A stretch of DNA of 64,000 nt, taken from positions 496,001 through 560,000 of the forward strand of contig CP044131.1 in the NCBI GenBank assembly GCA_008727115.1, read 5' to 3'. The position numbers and the translations under genes are program-made. The first letter of the stretch is position 1; each line of letters begins with the position of its first letter. This DNA comes from Comamonas testosteroni. GTDB taxonomy: Bacteria > Pseudomonadota > Gammaproteobacteria > Burkholderiales > Burkholderiaceae_C. This document shows, piece after piece, positions 1-8,115 of this stretch. The notes beneath the pieces were generated by a model. It had not been told where the DNA came from. It did not search any database and saw only the letters and a program-made list of their open reading frames with translations.

Positions 1-317
1 GTGATGAAGGGCGAGCCGGGGTAGTTGCGGATGGCATTGCCCTGGTTGAAGCTGCGCACCATCTGCATGTAGTTCTGCAGCACAGGTGCCAGCTCGGACT
101 CCTTGGCGGCGGCCAGGCGCAGGATGCCGTCCTCGGCTTCGCCGCTCTTGCTGGCGTAGTCGCCGTCAAGACGGTACAGGCCGGCACCGCCGTGGGTGTC
201 GAGCACCGTCAGCGCAGCCTCTTTTTTGGTGAGGTATTGCACGGTGGCGATCAAAACGGTGTGCTTGAGCACATCGGCGTGATTGCCGGCATGGAAGGCG
301 TGGCGGTAACTGAACAT
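1..317 (-). CDS. rlmJ: 23S rRNA (adenine(2030)-N6)-methyltransferase RlmJ, partial
   Basis: The first 105 residues of RlmJ, which methylates A2030 of 23S rRNA using S-adenosylmethionine; the rest lies beyond the left edge. The protein starts MFSYRHAFHAGNHADVLKH, the family's conserved N-terminus, and continues through LDTHGGAGLY, the SAM-binding glycine-rich motif, to YPGSP at the window border. The ATG at 315-317 is chosen because the conserved block starts there. It is divergent from rplM. Identification rests on recalled similarity to E. coli RlmJ/YhiR. Confidence 0.93.
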   Translation of the reverse strand, partial: MFSYRHAFHAGNHADVLKHTVLIATVQYLTKKEAALTVLDTHGGAGLYRLDGDYASKSGEAEDGILRLAAAKESELAPVLQNYMQMVRSFNQGNAIRNYPGSPFI

Positions 318-641
318 AGAGACGGATGGTAACCAGCAGGGCAAGAGGGGAACAGCACTTTTTACCCTGTGGCTCTAAAGGCTGTTGGCGCCTGTGTGCA
401 CAGAGGAGAACAGGCCCTGTAGGGCTGTTTCACAACAAGTGACTGCACGAAAAAACGCAGCTTCTGGCGTTTTTGTATAATGGCGGGCTTCGCAGCGATT
501 TTATGGTTCCCGCGGCGAAGGCTTGGACTTCAGTCCGAGTAACCCCGCCTAAGAGGCTTCCTTTAAAAGACTTGTCTTTTTTGAGAAGAAGCACCGACCG
601 CGGAAAAGGGACCGCCAAACCCTCTTTGAAAGAGAAAACTC
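318..641 (+). promoter_or_regulatory. rplM promoter and leader
   Basis: This 324-base stretch between divergent rlmJ and rplM holds no gene. A perfect TATAAT lies at 476-481, with no good -35 box 17 bases upstream. A hairpin-forming pair (AAAAACGC at 451-458 and GCGTTTTT at 467-474) sits just before it. If transcription starts near 488, the leader is about 150 bases and contains AAAAGAC-TT-GTCTTTT (565-580) followed by two T, shaped like a weak attenuator. L13 autoregulates rplM-rpsI in gammaproteobacteria, so a regulatory leader is plausible but not shown. Confidence 0.5.
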
Positions 642-1070
642 ATGTCTACATTCAGCGCAAAGCCCGCTGAGGTGCAACACGAGTGGTTTGTGATTGACGC
701 CACCGATAAGGTGCTCGGACGTGTCGCCAGCGAAGTGGCACTCCGTCTGCGCGGCAAGCACAAGGCCATTTACACACCTCACGTTGACACCGGTGACTAC
801 ATCGTCATCATCAACGCCTCCAAGCTCAAGGTCACTGGTACCAAGAACCTGGACAAGGTGTACTACCGTCACTCCGGTTTCCCCGGTGGCATCACTGCTA
901 CCAACTTCCGCGACCTGCAAGCCAAGTTCCCTGGCCGTGCGCTCGAGAAGGCCGTCAAGGGCATGCTGCCCAAGGGTCCTCTGGGCTACGCCATGATCAA
1001 GAAGCTGAAGGTTTACGGTGGTGCTGAGCACCCCCATACCGCACAGCAGCCTAAGGCTCTGGAAATCTAA
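642..1070 (+). CDS. rplM: 50S ribosomal protein L13
   Basis: 142 residues, the normal size of bacterial L13, an early-assembly protein of the large subunit that binds 23S rRNA. The whole chain matches the family: [16 protein letters not shown] near the N-terminus, the [14 protein letters not shown] block, [10 protein letters not shown] in the middle and [11 protein letters not shown] toward the C-terminus. Translation starts at ATG 642 after the purine-rich AAAGAGAAAA. It is followed after 10 bases by rpsI, the standard rplM-rpsI operon. Confidence 0.98.
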   Translation: MSTFSAKPAEVQHEWFVIDATDKVLGRVASEVALRLRGKHKAIYTPHVDTGDYIVIINASKLKVTGTKNLDKVYYRHSGFPGGITATNFRDLQAKFPGRALEKAVKGMLPKGPLGYAMIKKLKVYGGAEHPHTAQQPKALEI

Positions 1071-1080
1071 GGAGACCTAG

Positions 1081-1473
1081 ATGATTGGTGATTGGAACAA
1101 CGGTACAGGCCGTCGCAAGTCTAGCGTCGCTCGTGTTTTCCTGAAGAAGGGCTCCGGCAAGATTACTGTGAATGGCAAGGACATTCAGCAGTACTTCGGT
1201 CGCGAAACCTCCATCATGATCGCGAAGCAGCCTCTGGCTCTGACCGAAAACCTGGAAACTTTCGACATCCAGATCAACGTCCACGGTGGCGGCGAATCTG
1301 GTCAGGCTGGCGCAGCCCGTCACGGCATCACACGTGCCCTGATCGACTATGACGCAGCTCTGAAGCCTGCACTGAGCCAAGCCGGCTTCGTGACTCGCGA
1401 TGCTCGTGAAGTCGAACGTAAGAAGGTCGGTCTGCACTCCGCACGCCGTGCCAAGCAGTTCTCGAAGCGTTAA
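1081..1473 (+). CDS. rpsI: 30S ribosomal protein S9
   Basis: 130 residues, full-length S9, whose C-terminal tail reaches the decoding-site P-site tRNA. Diagnostic features are [19 protein letters not shown] at the start, the FGRET block, [15 protein letters not shown] in the middle and the basic tail ending QFSKR. AAGGAGACCT directly before ATG 1081 is a strong ribosome-binding site. Cotranscribed with rplM and closed by hairpins at 1490-1559. Confidence 0.98.
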   Translation: MIGDWNNGTGRRKSSVARVFLKKGSGKITVNGKDIQQYFGRETSIMIAKQPLALTENLETFDIQINVHGGGESGQAGAARHGITRALIDYDAALKPALSQAGFVTRDAREVERKKVGLHSARRAKQFSKR

Positions 1474-1489
1474 TTCGTTTCTGCTGCAG

Positions 1490-1559
1490 AAAGGCTCCCC
1501 GGAGCCTTTCCCACAAAAAAGCCGCTCCGAATGCAAATTCAGGGCGGTTTTTTTGTGGG
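1490..1559 (+). terminator. Double terminator after rpsI
   Basis: AAAGGCTCC-CC-GGAGCCTTT (1490-1509) is followed by a longer stem whose arms are CCCACAAAAAAGCCGC (1510-1525) and GGCGGTTTTTTTGTGGG (1543-1559). The second has A- and T-tracts on both sides and could work in either direction. Confidence 0.85.
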
Positions 1560-1684
1560 CCATCGCCACGCAGAAAGACGGCAAGCAATGCCCCCACTTG
1601 CTCTGGCGGCAAAGAAAAGCGGCCTGAATTCCCGAGCCCCTTGCTGTACCATTTCGAGCAATCAAGAAACTACGGAGTAATGCC

Positions 1685-2050
1685 ATGAGCGCCGTTGCTG
1701 AAACCACGACTACCGAAATGCCTTCCCCCATCGTCTTCACCGACAGCGCTGCTGCCAAGGTGGCCGATCTGATCGCCGAAGAAGGCAACCCTGACCTGAA
1801 GCTGCGCGTGTTCGTGCAGGGCGGTGGCTGCTCCGGTTTCCAGTACGGTTTCACTTTCGATGAAATCACCAACGATGACGACACCACCATGACCAAGAAC
1901 GGTGTCTCGCTGCTGATTGACTCCATGAGCTACCAGTACCTGCTGGGCGCAGAGATCGACTACAAGGAAGACCTGCAAGGTGCTCAGTTCGTGATCAAGA
2001 ACCCCAATGCCACCACCACCTGCGGCTGTGGCTCCAGCTTCTCTGTTTAA
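1685..2050 (+). CDS. erpA: Iron-sulfur cluster insertion protein ErpA
   Basis: An A-type Fe-S carrier of 121 residues that delivers clusters to apoproteins in the cytoplasm. The three cluster ligands of the family are present: Cys49 in [11 protein letters not shown], and Cys113 and Cys115 in the terminal [21 protein letters not shown] is typical of ErpA rather than IscA. The first 14 residues are a poorly conserved extension. Its own transcription unit, between the rpsI terminator and a terminator at 2121. xdhA in this window is a plausible Fe-S client, which is inference. Confidence 0.95.
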   Translation: MSAVAETTTTEMPSPIVFTDSAAAKVADLIAEEGNPDLKLRVFVQGGGCSGFQYGFTFDEITNDDDTTMTKNGVSLLIDSMSYQYLLGAEIDYKEDLQGAQFVIKNPNATTTCGCGSSFSV

Positions 2051-2079
2051 ATCTTCGGTGTAAAGCACCATGCATATCC

Positions 2080-2107
2080 GCATGCCAGCCGCTCGGGTCT
2101 GGCATGC
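2080..2107. other. Perfect hairpin between erpA and its terminator
   Basis: GCATGCCAG (2080-2088) and CTGGCATGC (2099-2107) form a perfect 9-bp stem with a 10-base loop. It has no T-tract and precedes the real terminator, so it may stabilise the erpA transcript 3' end. Confidence 0.5.
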
Positions 2108-2120
2108 GCACATCATTCAA

Positions 2121-2151
2121 GCCGCTGCTGCCCAGCGGCTTTTTTGTTTTT
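2121..2151 (+). terminator. Terminator after erpA
   Basis: GCCGCTG (2121-2127) and CAGCGGC (2133-2139) form a 7-bp GC stem with a 5-base loop, followed by a run of T at 2140-2151. Confidence 0.9.
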
Positions 2152-2168
2152 GAGCTTCGGAGTTGCCC

Positions 2169-3593
2169 ATGGGTGAGACGCCCGCCATGCACAGCAGTGC
2201 GCCCCACAAAGAACGATTGCTGTGGCTGGTGGCCATCGGCTTTTTCATGCAGTCGCTGGATGCCACCATCCTGAACACGGCATTGCCGGCCATGGCGCGG
2301 GAGCTGGGCGAGAGCCCCATGAAGATGCAGTCCGTCATCGTGGCCTATGCGCTGACCACGGCCATGCTGATCCCGGCCACGGGCTGGGTGGCCGACCGCT
2401 TTGGTACGCGGCGCGTCTACGCCTGGGCGATTGCCTTGTTTGTGATGGGCTCAGTGCTGTGCGCGCTCTCGCCCAGCCTGCCGTTTCTGATCGCGGCGCG
2501 GGTGGTGCAGGGCGTGGGCGGCGCCATGATGCTGCCGGTGGGGCGGCTGGCCGTGCTGCGCACCTATCCGCGCGGGGAGTTCATTCGGGCCATGAGCTTT
2601 ATCGCCATTCCGGGCCAGGTGGGGCCGCTGCTGGGGCCGACCTTGGGCGGCTGGATGGTGGAGTACGCGAGCTGGCACTGGATCTTCTGGATCAATGTGC
2701 CCGTGGGTCTGATCGGGCTGTGGGCCACCTGGCGCTGGTTTCCGCGCAATGCTCCGATCGTGATTCGCCACTTTGACGGGGCGGGCTACGCCATGCTGGC
2801 CTTCGGCATGGTGGCGATTTCGGTGGCGCTGGATGGCCTCTCTGGCATGGGTCTGGGCATGGCGCTGGTGGTCGTGCTCATGGTGTTTGGTCTGGCGAGT
2901 CTGGCCAGTTACTGGATGCACGCCCTGCGCGTGGAAGAGCCTTTGTTTGCTCCGGGCCTGTTCAAGGTGCGGTCGCTGCGAGTGGGGTTGCTGGGCAATC
3001 TGTTCACGCGCTTTGGCAGCGGCGCCGCGCCGTTTCTGATTCCGCTGATGCTGCAGGTGGGGCTGCAGATGTCGCCCATGGATGCCGGCATGATGATGCT
3101 GGCCACGGTTATCGGCTCCATGCTGGTCAAGCGCATTGCAGTGCGCACCGTGCAGCGCTTTGGCTACAAGCGCGTGCTGCAGGTCAACTCGGTCATGCTG
3201 GCCGTGATGCTGGCCTCGTTCGGTCTGGTGGTGCCGGGCACACCGACCTGGCTGCTGCTGGTGCAGATGTTCATCTTTGGCGGCTTCAACTCCATGCAGT
3301 TCTCGGCCATGAACTCGGTCACGCTCAAGGACATGGAGGGCGAATTTGCCAGCAGCGGCAACAGCCTGCTGTCCATGGTGCAGATGCTGGCCATGAGCAT
3401 GGGCGTGGCATTGGCGGGTGCCTTGCTCACGGGCTTTGGCGACATGTGGCCCGGGCAGGCACAAGAGCGCATGGTGGCCATTCACGCCACTTTTGCGACC
3501 GTGGCCTTGATGACGCTGGCGGCGACGCTGGTGTTCAGCCAGCTCGACAGTGATGAGCCTGTGCGACCTGCGCCTGATGGTGGTGATGCCTAA
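2169..3593 (+). CDS. DHA2-type MFS drug efflux transporter (MdtD-like)
   Basis: 474 residues, a proton-driven major facilitator of the inner membrane with about 14 predicted hydrophobic segments, as in the DHA2 family. The N-terminal helix carries LDATILNTALPAMARELG, the family motif D1. The loop DRFGTRRVY is motif A, and GPTLGGWMVEYASWHWIF is motif C, typical of antiporters. ATG 2169 is preferred over TTG 2163 because CGGAG at 2158-2162 is correctly spaced. The whole protein most resembles MdtD/YegB. Substrate unknown. It stands alone, with a palindromic repeat directly after the stop codon. Confidence 0.9.
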   Translation: MGETPAMHSSAPHKERLLWLVAIGFFMQSLDATILNTALPAMARELGESPMKMQSVIVAYALTTAMLIPATGWVADRFGTRRVYAWAIALFVMGSVLCALSPSLPFLIAARVVQGVGGAMMLPVGRLAVLRTYPRGEFIRAMSFIAIPGQVGPLLGPTLGGWMVEYASWHWIFWINVPVGLIGLWATWRWFPRNAPIVIRHFDGAGYAMLAFGMVAISVALDGLSGMGLGMALVVVLMVFGLASLASYWMHALRVEEPLFAPGLFKVRSLRVGLLGNLFTRFGSGAAPFLIPLMLQVGLQMSPMDAGMMMLATVIGSMLVKRIAVRTVQRFGYKRVLQVNSVMLAVMLASFGLVVPGTPTWLLLVQMFIFGGFNSMQFSAMNSVTLKDMEGEFASSGNSLLSMVQMLAMSMGVALAGALLTGFGDMWPGQAQERMVAIHATFATVALMTLAATLVFSQLDSDEPVRPAPDGGDA

Positions 3594-3598
3594 AGAAA

Positions 3599-3687
3599 AT
3601 TGATAGCTGATGGCGCTTGATATCTCTCGATTTCAGAGATGAATCTATCTGAGATCAAGATCTAAAAGGCGCTTCAAGCTATCAAAT
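3599..3687. repeat. AGCT/GCGCTT palindromic element, copy 1
   Basis: Outer arms ATTGATAGCT (3599-3608) and AGCTATCAAAT (3677-3687). The 16-mer ATAGCTGATGGCGCTT (3603-3618) recurs exactly at 26948-26963 inside pxpBC. It starts six bases after the transporter stop codon and may double as a weak terminator. Confidence 0.7.
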
Positions 3688-3927
3688 TGATTGGCTTGGT
3701 GATGGGACTTTGTGGAGATACTGGCTCCGCATTTACCCGGGGGGGATGGCGTTTTCCGCGGGTTCTCCCTTGATTTTGGTCACAAATATATGCAGCGCTA
3801 CATAGCCGCTATGAGTGCTGCGATATGAGAAGCTGCAAGAGCACGCGTAGTCTTGCCATATTGACAAATGCCGCGTGTTGAATTCATCTTGCACGCAGGC
3901 ACTTCTTCTCATTTCAGTACCACGATC
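3688..3927. other. Region upstream of xdhA
   Basis: Between the palindromic element and the preferred xdhA start (ATG 3928) I see no separate gene. It contains a G-run (3740-3746), and GTCACAAATATATGCAGCG, a lower-GC stretch that may be part of the xdh promoter, but no hexamer pair convinces me. An in-frame ATG at 3868 could extend xdhA by 20 residues. Confidence 0.4.
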
Positions 3928-5526
3928 ATGAGTCATAGCCAGAACACACAACCGATACGCTTCTTCCATCGTGGCGAGGTGGTCGAGGTGCAGGGCCCGC
4001 ACCCCACCCGATCCGTGCTGCAGTGGTTGCGCGAGGATGCGCACTGCACCGGCACCAAGGAAGGCTGCAACGAAGGCGACTGCGGCGCCTGTACCGTCGT
4101 CATCGGCGAGCTGGCCGAGGCCAGCGATACCAGGGCCATCAATGGCCTGAAGTTGCAGACCGTCAACGCCTGCATCCAGTTTCTGCCCAGCCTGCATGGC
4201 AAGGCCTTGTTCACCGTGGAAGACCTCAAGAGCCAGTGCGCCGGCAAAGCCGCGTGTGCGGGCAAGCCTGCGCAGACGCTGCACCCCGTGCAGCAGGCCA
4301 TGGTGGACTGCCACGGCTCGCAATGCGGCTTCTGCACACCCGGCATCGTGATGACGCTGTGGTCGGCCTACGAGCAGCACCAGCAGCAAGGCAGCGAACC
4401 CTCGCGCCAGCAACTGGCCGATGAGCTGTCGGGCAATCTGTGCCGCTGCACCGGCTATCGCCCCATTCTGGATGCCGGCCAGCGCATGTTCGACCTGCCG
4501 GCCGTGCGACTGGATACGGCACCGGTTGTTGCCGCGCTGCAAAGCCTCAATGCTGATGGAACAGGACTGAACTACGCTGCGGCTCAGGGTCTGCGCACCG
4601 ATCACTTTCACGCTCCGCGCACGTTGGACGACTTGGCCAGTCTTTGCGAGGCCAAGCCCAAGGCGCGTATCGTGGCGGGCTCAACCGATGTGGGCCTGTG
4701 GGTCAACAAGCAGTTCCGCGATCTGGGCGACATGATCTACGTCGGTGATGTGGCCGAGATGAAGCGCATTGAGGTGCGCCCGGATGCGGAGGGTGGAGAG
4801 CTGTATATCGGCGCAGGCGCATCGCTGGAGGCAGCCTGGAGCGCACTGGTGGCGCGTGTCCCCAGCCTCACCGATGTGTGGCTGCGCTTTGCTTCGCTGC
4901 CCATTCGCCATGCGGGCACCATGGGCGGCAACGTGGCCAACGGCTCGCCGATTGGCGATTCGCCGCCGGTGCTGATGGCGCTGGATGCGCAGATCGAGCT
5001 GCGCAAGGGCGAACGCGTGCGCCGCATGCCGCTGCAGGACTTCTATCTGGACTATATGAAGAACCAGATGGAGAGCGGCGAGTTTGTTCAGGGCCTAGCC
5101 GTGCCGCTGGCGGCCATGCAGCGCCAGGTGCGGGCTTACAAGATCAGCAAGCGCTTTGACTGCGATATATCGGCCCTGTGCGCTGGCTTTGCCATCGAGC
5201 TTGAGGGCGAGCTGGTGAAGTCCATACGCCTGGCATTTGGCGGCATGGCTGCTACGGTAAAGAGAGCTGCTGGCGCAGAAGCAGCCTTGCTTGGAAAGCC
5301 TTTTAATGTTGAAAGCGTCAAAGCTGCCCAAGCGGCGCTGGCGCAGGACTTCAAGCCCATGAGCGATATGCGTGCCAGCGCCGATTACCGCCTCAAAGTG
5401 GCGCAGAACCTGATTCAGCGCCTGTGGCTGGAAACCCGCGCCGATCAGCCCATGGATACACAAGCCACCAGCGTCTGGAGCGTGATGCCCCACGTTATTC
5501 CCGTCGCTGCAGAGCAAGGAGTCTGA
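3928..5526 (+). CDS. xdhA: Xanthine dehydrogenase small subunit (2Fe-2S/FAD)
   Basis: 532 residues. It carries electrons from the molybdenum subunit through two [2Fe-2S] clusters to FAD and NAD+ during oxidation of hypoxanthine and xanthine. The ferredoxin domain has Cys47, Cys52, Cys55 (GCNEGDCGACTVV) and Cys82. The second cluster has CGFCTPGIV and LCRCTGYRPI. The FAD domain follows from about residue 200 with IVAGSTDVGLWV and GNVANGSPIGDSPP. ATG 3928 is preferred because the conserved PIRFFHRGE follows; ATG 3868 is an alternative. A probable palindromic element is read in frame at about residues 443-469. Upstream of xdhB by one base; no xdhC is nearby. Confidence 0.95.
   Translation: MSHSQNTQPIRFFHRGEVVEVQGPHPTRSVLQWLREDAHCTGTKEGCNEGDCGACTVVIGELAEASDTRAINGLKLQTVNACIQFLPSLHGKALFTVEDLKSQCAGKAACAGKPAQTLHPVQQAMVDCHGSQCGFCTPGIVMTLWSAYEQHQQQGSEPSRQQLADELSGNLCRCTGYRPILDAGQRMFDLPAVRLDTAPVVAALQSLNADGTGLNYAAAQGLRTDHFHAPRTLDDLASLCEAKPKARIVAGSTDVGLWVNKQFRDLGDMIYVGDVAEMKRIEVRPDAEGGELYIGAGASLEAAWSALVARVPSLTDVWLRFASLPIRHAGTMGGNVANGSPIGDSPPVLMALDAQIELRKGERVRRMPLQDFYLDYMKNQMESGEFVQGLAVPLAAMQRQVRAYKISKRFDCDISALCAGFAIELEGELVKSIRLAFGGMAATVKRAAGAEAALLGKPFNVESVKAAQAALAQDFKPMSDMRASADYRLKVAQNLIQRLWLETRADQPMDTQATSVWSVMPHVIPVAAEQGV
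5255..5335. repeat. Possible palindromic element inside xdhA, copy 2
   Basis: GAGAGCTGCTGGCGC (5262-5276) and, about 40 bases on, GAAAGCGTCAAAGCTGCC look like degenerate left and right arms of the repeat family. The stretch is lower in GC than its flanks and translates in frame into an Ala-rich segment of the FAD domain's C-terminal part. Weaker match than the other copies. Confidence 0.35.
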
Positions 5527-5527
5527 G

Positions 5528-7954
5528 ATGAACCACCCGCATGAACTCAAGAACGCGCTGGTCGCCGAAGCCTTTGCCGATTACCGCAAGAACACCGCCT
5601 ATCGCGTCAACGAAAGTGCGGAAGCCAAGGCCCATGAGCAGGGCTCGCGCGTGGGCATCAGCCGCAAGCACGAGTCCGCGCACCTGCATGTGGCCGGTGA
5701 AGCCGCATACATCGATGATCTGCCGGAGCTGGAAGGCACGCTGCACTGCGCTTTAGGCTTGTCGCCCGTGGCGCATGGCCGATTGACGGCGCTGGCGCTG
5801 GAGGCCGTGCGCGCCATGCCGGATGTGGTGGATGTGCTCACGGCCGCCGATATTCCCGGCGTCAACGACTGCGGCTCCATCATGCCGGACGACCCTATCC
5901 TCTGCGATGGCGAGATTCGCTATGTGGGCCAGCCCCTGTTTGCCGTGATTGCCCGCAACCGTGATGCCGCCCGGCGCGCCGCTGCACTGGCCAAGAATGC
6001 GGCCACCATCAGCGAGCTGCCGCCGGTGCTGACGCCGCACAAGGCCCATGAACTGGGCCAGTATGTGATGCCGCCCATGCACCTGGAGCGCAGCACGCAT
6101 GAAGGCGGGGTGCGCGCCGCCATCGACGCGGCACCGCACAGGCTCAAGGGCTCGTTCGATGTGGGCGGGCAGGAGCAGTTCTATCTGGAGGGGCAGATCA
6201 GCTACGCCGCGTCCAAGGAAGATGGGGCAGTGCACATTCACTGCTCCACCCAGCACCCCAGCGAAATGCAGCATCTGGTGGCGCATGCGCTGGGTGTGGC
6301 CTCGCACAGCGTGCATGTGGAATGCCGGCGCATGGGCGGCGGCTTTGGCGGCAAGGAGTCGCAATCGGCGCTGTTTGCCTGCGTGGCGGCCGTAGCGGCC
6401 ACTAGGCTGAAGAGGCCCGTCAAGCTGCGCGTGGACCGTGATGACGACTTCATGATTACCGGGCGTCGTCACTGCTTCTGGTATGAGTACGAGGTGGGCT
6501 ACGACGACGAAGGGCGTGTGCTGGGCGTGGAAATTTCCATGGTCTCGCGCGCCGGTCACTCGGCCGATCTATCCGCGCCGGTGATGACGCGTGCGCTGTG
6601 TCATTTCGACAATACCTACTGGCTGCCAGATGTCAGCGCTCATGGCTATATGGGCAAGACCAATACCCAGAGCAATACCGCGTTTCGCGGCTTTGGCGGG
6701 CCGCAGGGTGCGATTGCCATCGAGAACATTCTGGACACGCTGGCGCGCAAGCTGGGGCGCGATCCGCTCGATGTGCGGCGCATCAACTTCTACGGCAAGA
6801 CCGAGAACAACGTGACGCCTTACGAGCAAGTCGTCAGCGACAACGTGATCCACGAACTGGTGGCCGAGCTGGAAGAAAGCAGCGATTACCGTGCGCGTCG
6901 TACAGCGGTGAATGCCTTCAATGCGCAAAGCCCCGTGCTCAAGCGCGGGCTGGCGCTGACGCCGCTGAAGTTCGGTATCTCGTTCAACGTGGCCCACTTC
7001 AACCAGGCCGGGGCGCTGGTGCATATCTATACCGATGGCTCCATCCTCGTGAACCATGGCGGCACGGAAATGGGCCAGGGCCTGAACACCAAGGTGGCCC
7101 AGGTCGTGGCGCATGAGCTGGGCGTGGCCTTCGAGAGGGTGCGCGTGACGGCCACGGACACCAGCAAGGTGGCCAATACCTCGGCCACGGCGGCATCCAC
7201 GGGTGCGGATCTGAACGGCAAAGCCGCCCAGGATGCGGCGCGTCAGCTGCGCGAGCGACTGGCCGCCTGTGCGGTCAGGTTGCATGGCGGCAAGGAGGCC
7301 GATGTGCGCTTTGGCAATGACTGCGTGCAGGTCAACGGCCAGAGCATTGCCTTTGCCGATCTGGTGCGCAGCGCCTATCTGCAGCGCGTGCAGCTGTGGT
7401 CCGATGGCTTCTATGCCACGCCGGGCCTGCACTGGGACGGCAAGGCCATGAAGGGGCATCCGTTCTTCTACTTTGCCTATGGCGCAGCGGTGAGCGAGGT
7501 GGTGATCGATACACTGACCGGCGAGTGGAAGCTGTTGCGTGCCGATGTGCTGCATGACGTGGGTCGTTCGCTGAACCCTGCAGTGGACGTGGGCCAGGTC
7601 GAAGGTGCCTTCATCCAAGGCATGGGCTGGTTGACGACGGAGGAACTGGTCTGGCATCCACAAAGCGGCAAGCTCATGACCCACGCGCCCAGCACCTACA
7701 AAATTCCGACGGCCAATGACTGCCCGCCGGTCTTCAAGGTGCGCCTGTTCGAAGGCGACAACTTTGAAGACTCCATCCACCGCAGCAAGGCGGTGGGCGA
7801 GCCGCCGCTGTTGCTGCCGTTCTCGGTGTTCTTTGCGATCCGCGATGCAGTGTCTTCCGTCGCCGATCACCGGGTGGATCCGCCGCTGCAGGCTCCGGCG
7901 ACGTCGGAATCCATCCTGCGAGCAGTGGATGCCGTACAAGGGCACACTGCGTAG
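5528..7954 (+). CDS. xdhB: Xanthine dehydrogenase molybdopterin-binding subunit
   Basis: 808 residues carrying the molybdenum cofactor, where the purine is hydroxylated. Visible family motifs are GGGFGGKESQ (Moco-binding loop), TAFRGFGGPQGA, the HGGTEMGQGLNTK loop, and SKAVGEPPLLL near the C-terminus containing the catalytic glutamate. Ribosome-binding site CAAGGAGT precedes ATG 5528. Translationally close to xdhA and followed by a purine permease. Maturation normally needs XdhC to insert sulfurated Moco, and that gene is absent here, so it must lie elsewhere if this enzyme is active. Confidence 0.96.
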   Translation: MNHPHELKNALVAEAFADYRKNTAYRVNESAEAKAHEQGSRVGISRKHESAHLHVAGEAAYIDDLPELEGTLHCALGLSPVAHGRLTALALEAVRAMPDVVDVLTAADIPGVNDCGSIMPDDPILCDGEIRYVGQPLFAVIARNRDAARRAAALAKNAATISELPPVLTPHKAHELGQYVMPPMHLERSTHEGGVRAAIDAAPHRLKGSFDVGGQEQFYLEGQISYAASKEDGAVHIHCSTQHPSEMQHLVAHALGVASHSVHVECRRMGGGFGGKESQSALFACVAAVAATRLKRPVKLRVDRDDDFMITGRRHCFWYEYEVGYDDEGRVLGVEISMVSRAGHSADLSAPVMTRALCHFDNTYWLPDVSAHGYMGKTNTQSNTAFRGFGGPQGAIAIENILDTLARKLGRDPLDVRRINFYGKTENNVTPYEQVVSDNVIHELVAELEESSDYRARRTAVNAFNAQSPVLKRGLALTPLKFGISFNVAHFNQAGALVHIYTDGSILVNHGGTEMGQGLNTKVAQVVAHELGVAFERVRVTATDTSKVANTSATAASTGADLNGKAAQDAARQLRERLAACAVRLHGGKEADVRFGNDCVQVNGQSIAFADLVRSAYLQRVQLWSDGFYATPGLHWDGKAMKGHPFFYFAYGAAVSEVVIDTLTGEWKLLRADVLHDVGRSLNPAVDVGQVEGAFIQGMGWLTTEELVWHPQSGKLMTHAPSTYKIPTANDCPPVFKVRLFEGDNFEDSIHRSKAVGEPPLLLPFSVFFAIRDAVSSVADHRVDPPLQAPATSESILRAVDAVQGHTA

Positions 7955-7975
7955 TTTTTCCTTCAGGGTGTTGTC

Positions 7976-8023
7976 GCCCCGCGGGCGGCAGCCAATCCGA
8001 ATCATGGCTGATTGCTGCGGGGC
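7976..8023 (+). other. Intercistronic hairpin between xdhB and permease
   Basis: GCCCCGC (7976-7982) pairs with GCGGGGC (8017-8023), and inside it AGCCA (7990-7994) pairs with TGGCT (8005-8009). There is no T-tract, so it looks like an RNA-processing or stability element rather than a terminator. It does not match the purine riboswitch core as I know it. Confidence 0.4.
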
Positions 8024-8115
8024 AAAGTCATGTGCTGCGCTGCCTTTGGGCGGGGCAGAACCGGGCGCGTTCCTCGCGTTGCGCCTTGCATGCAAAACAA
8101 CACGGAGACTATGCA

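Noticed and set aside
2451..3485. Open frame of 344 codons on the minus strand
   Set aside because: Antisense to the MFS transporter, His- and Gln-rich, no domain, no ribosome-binding site.
7976..8115. Purine riboswitch before the permease
   Set aside because: Only one hairpin with GC arms; no three-way junction core, and such riboswitches are rare in betaproteobacteria.
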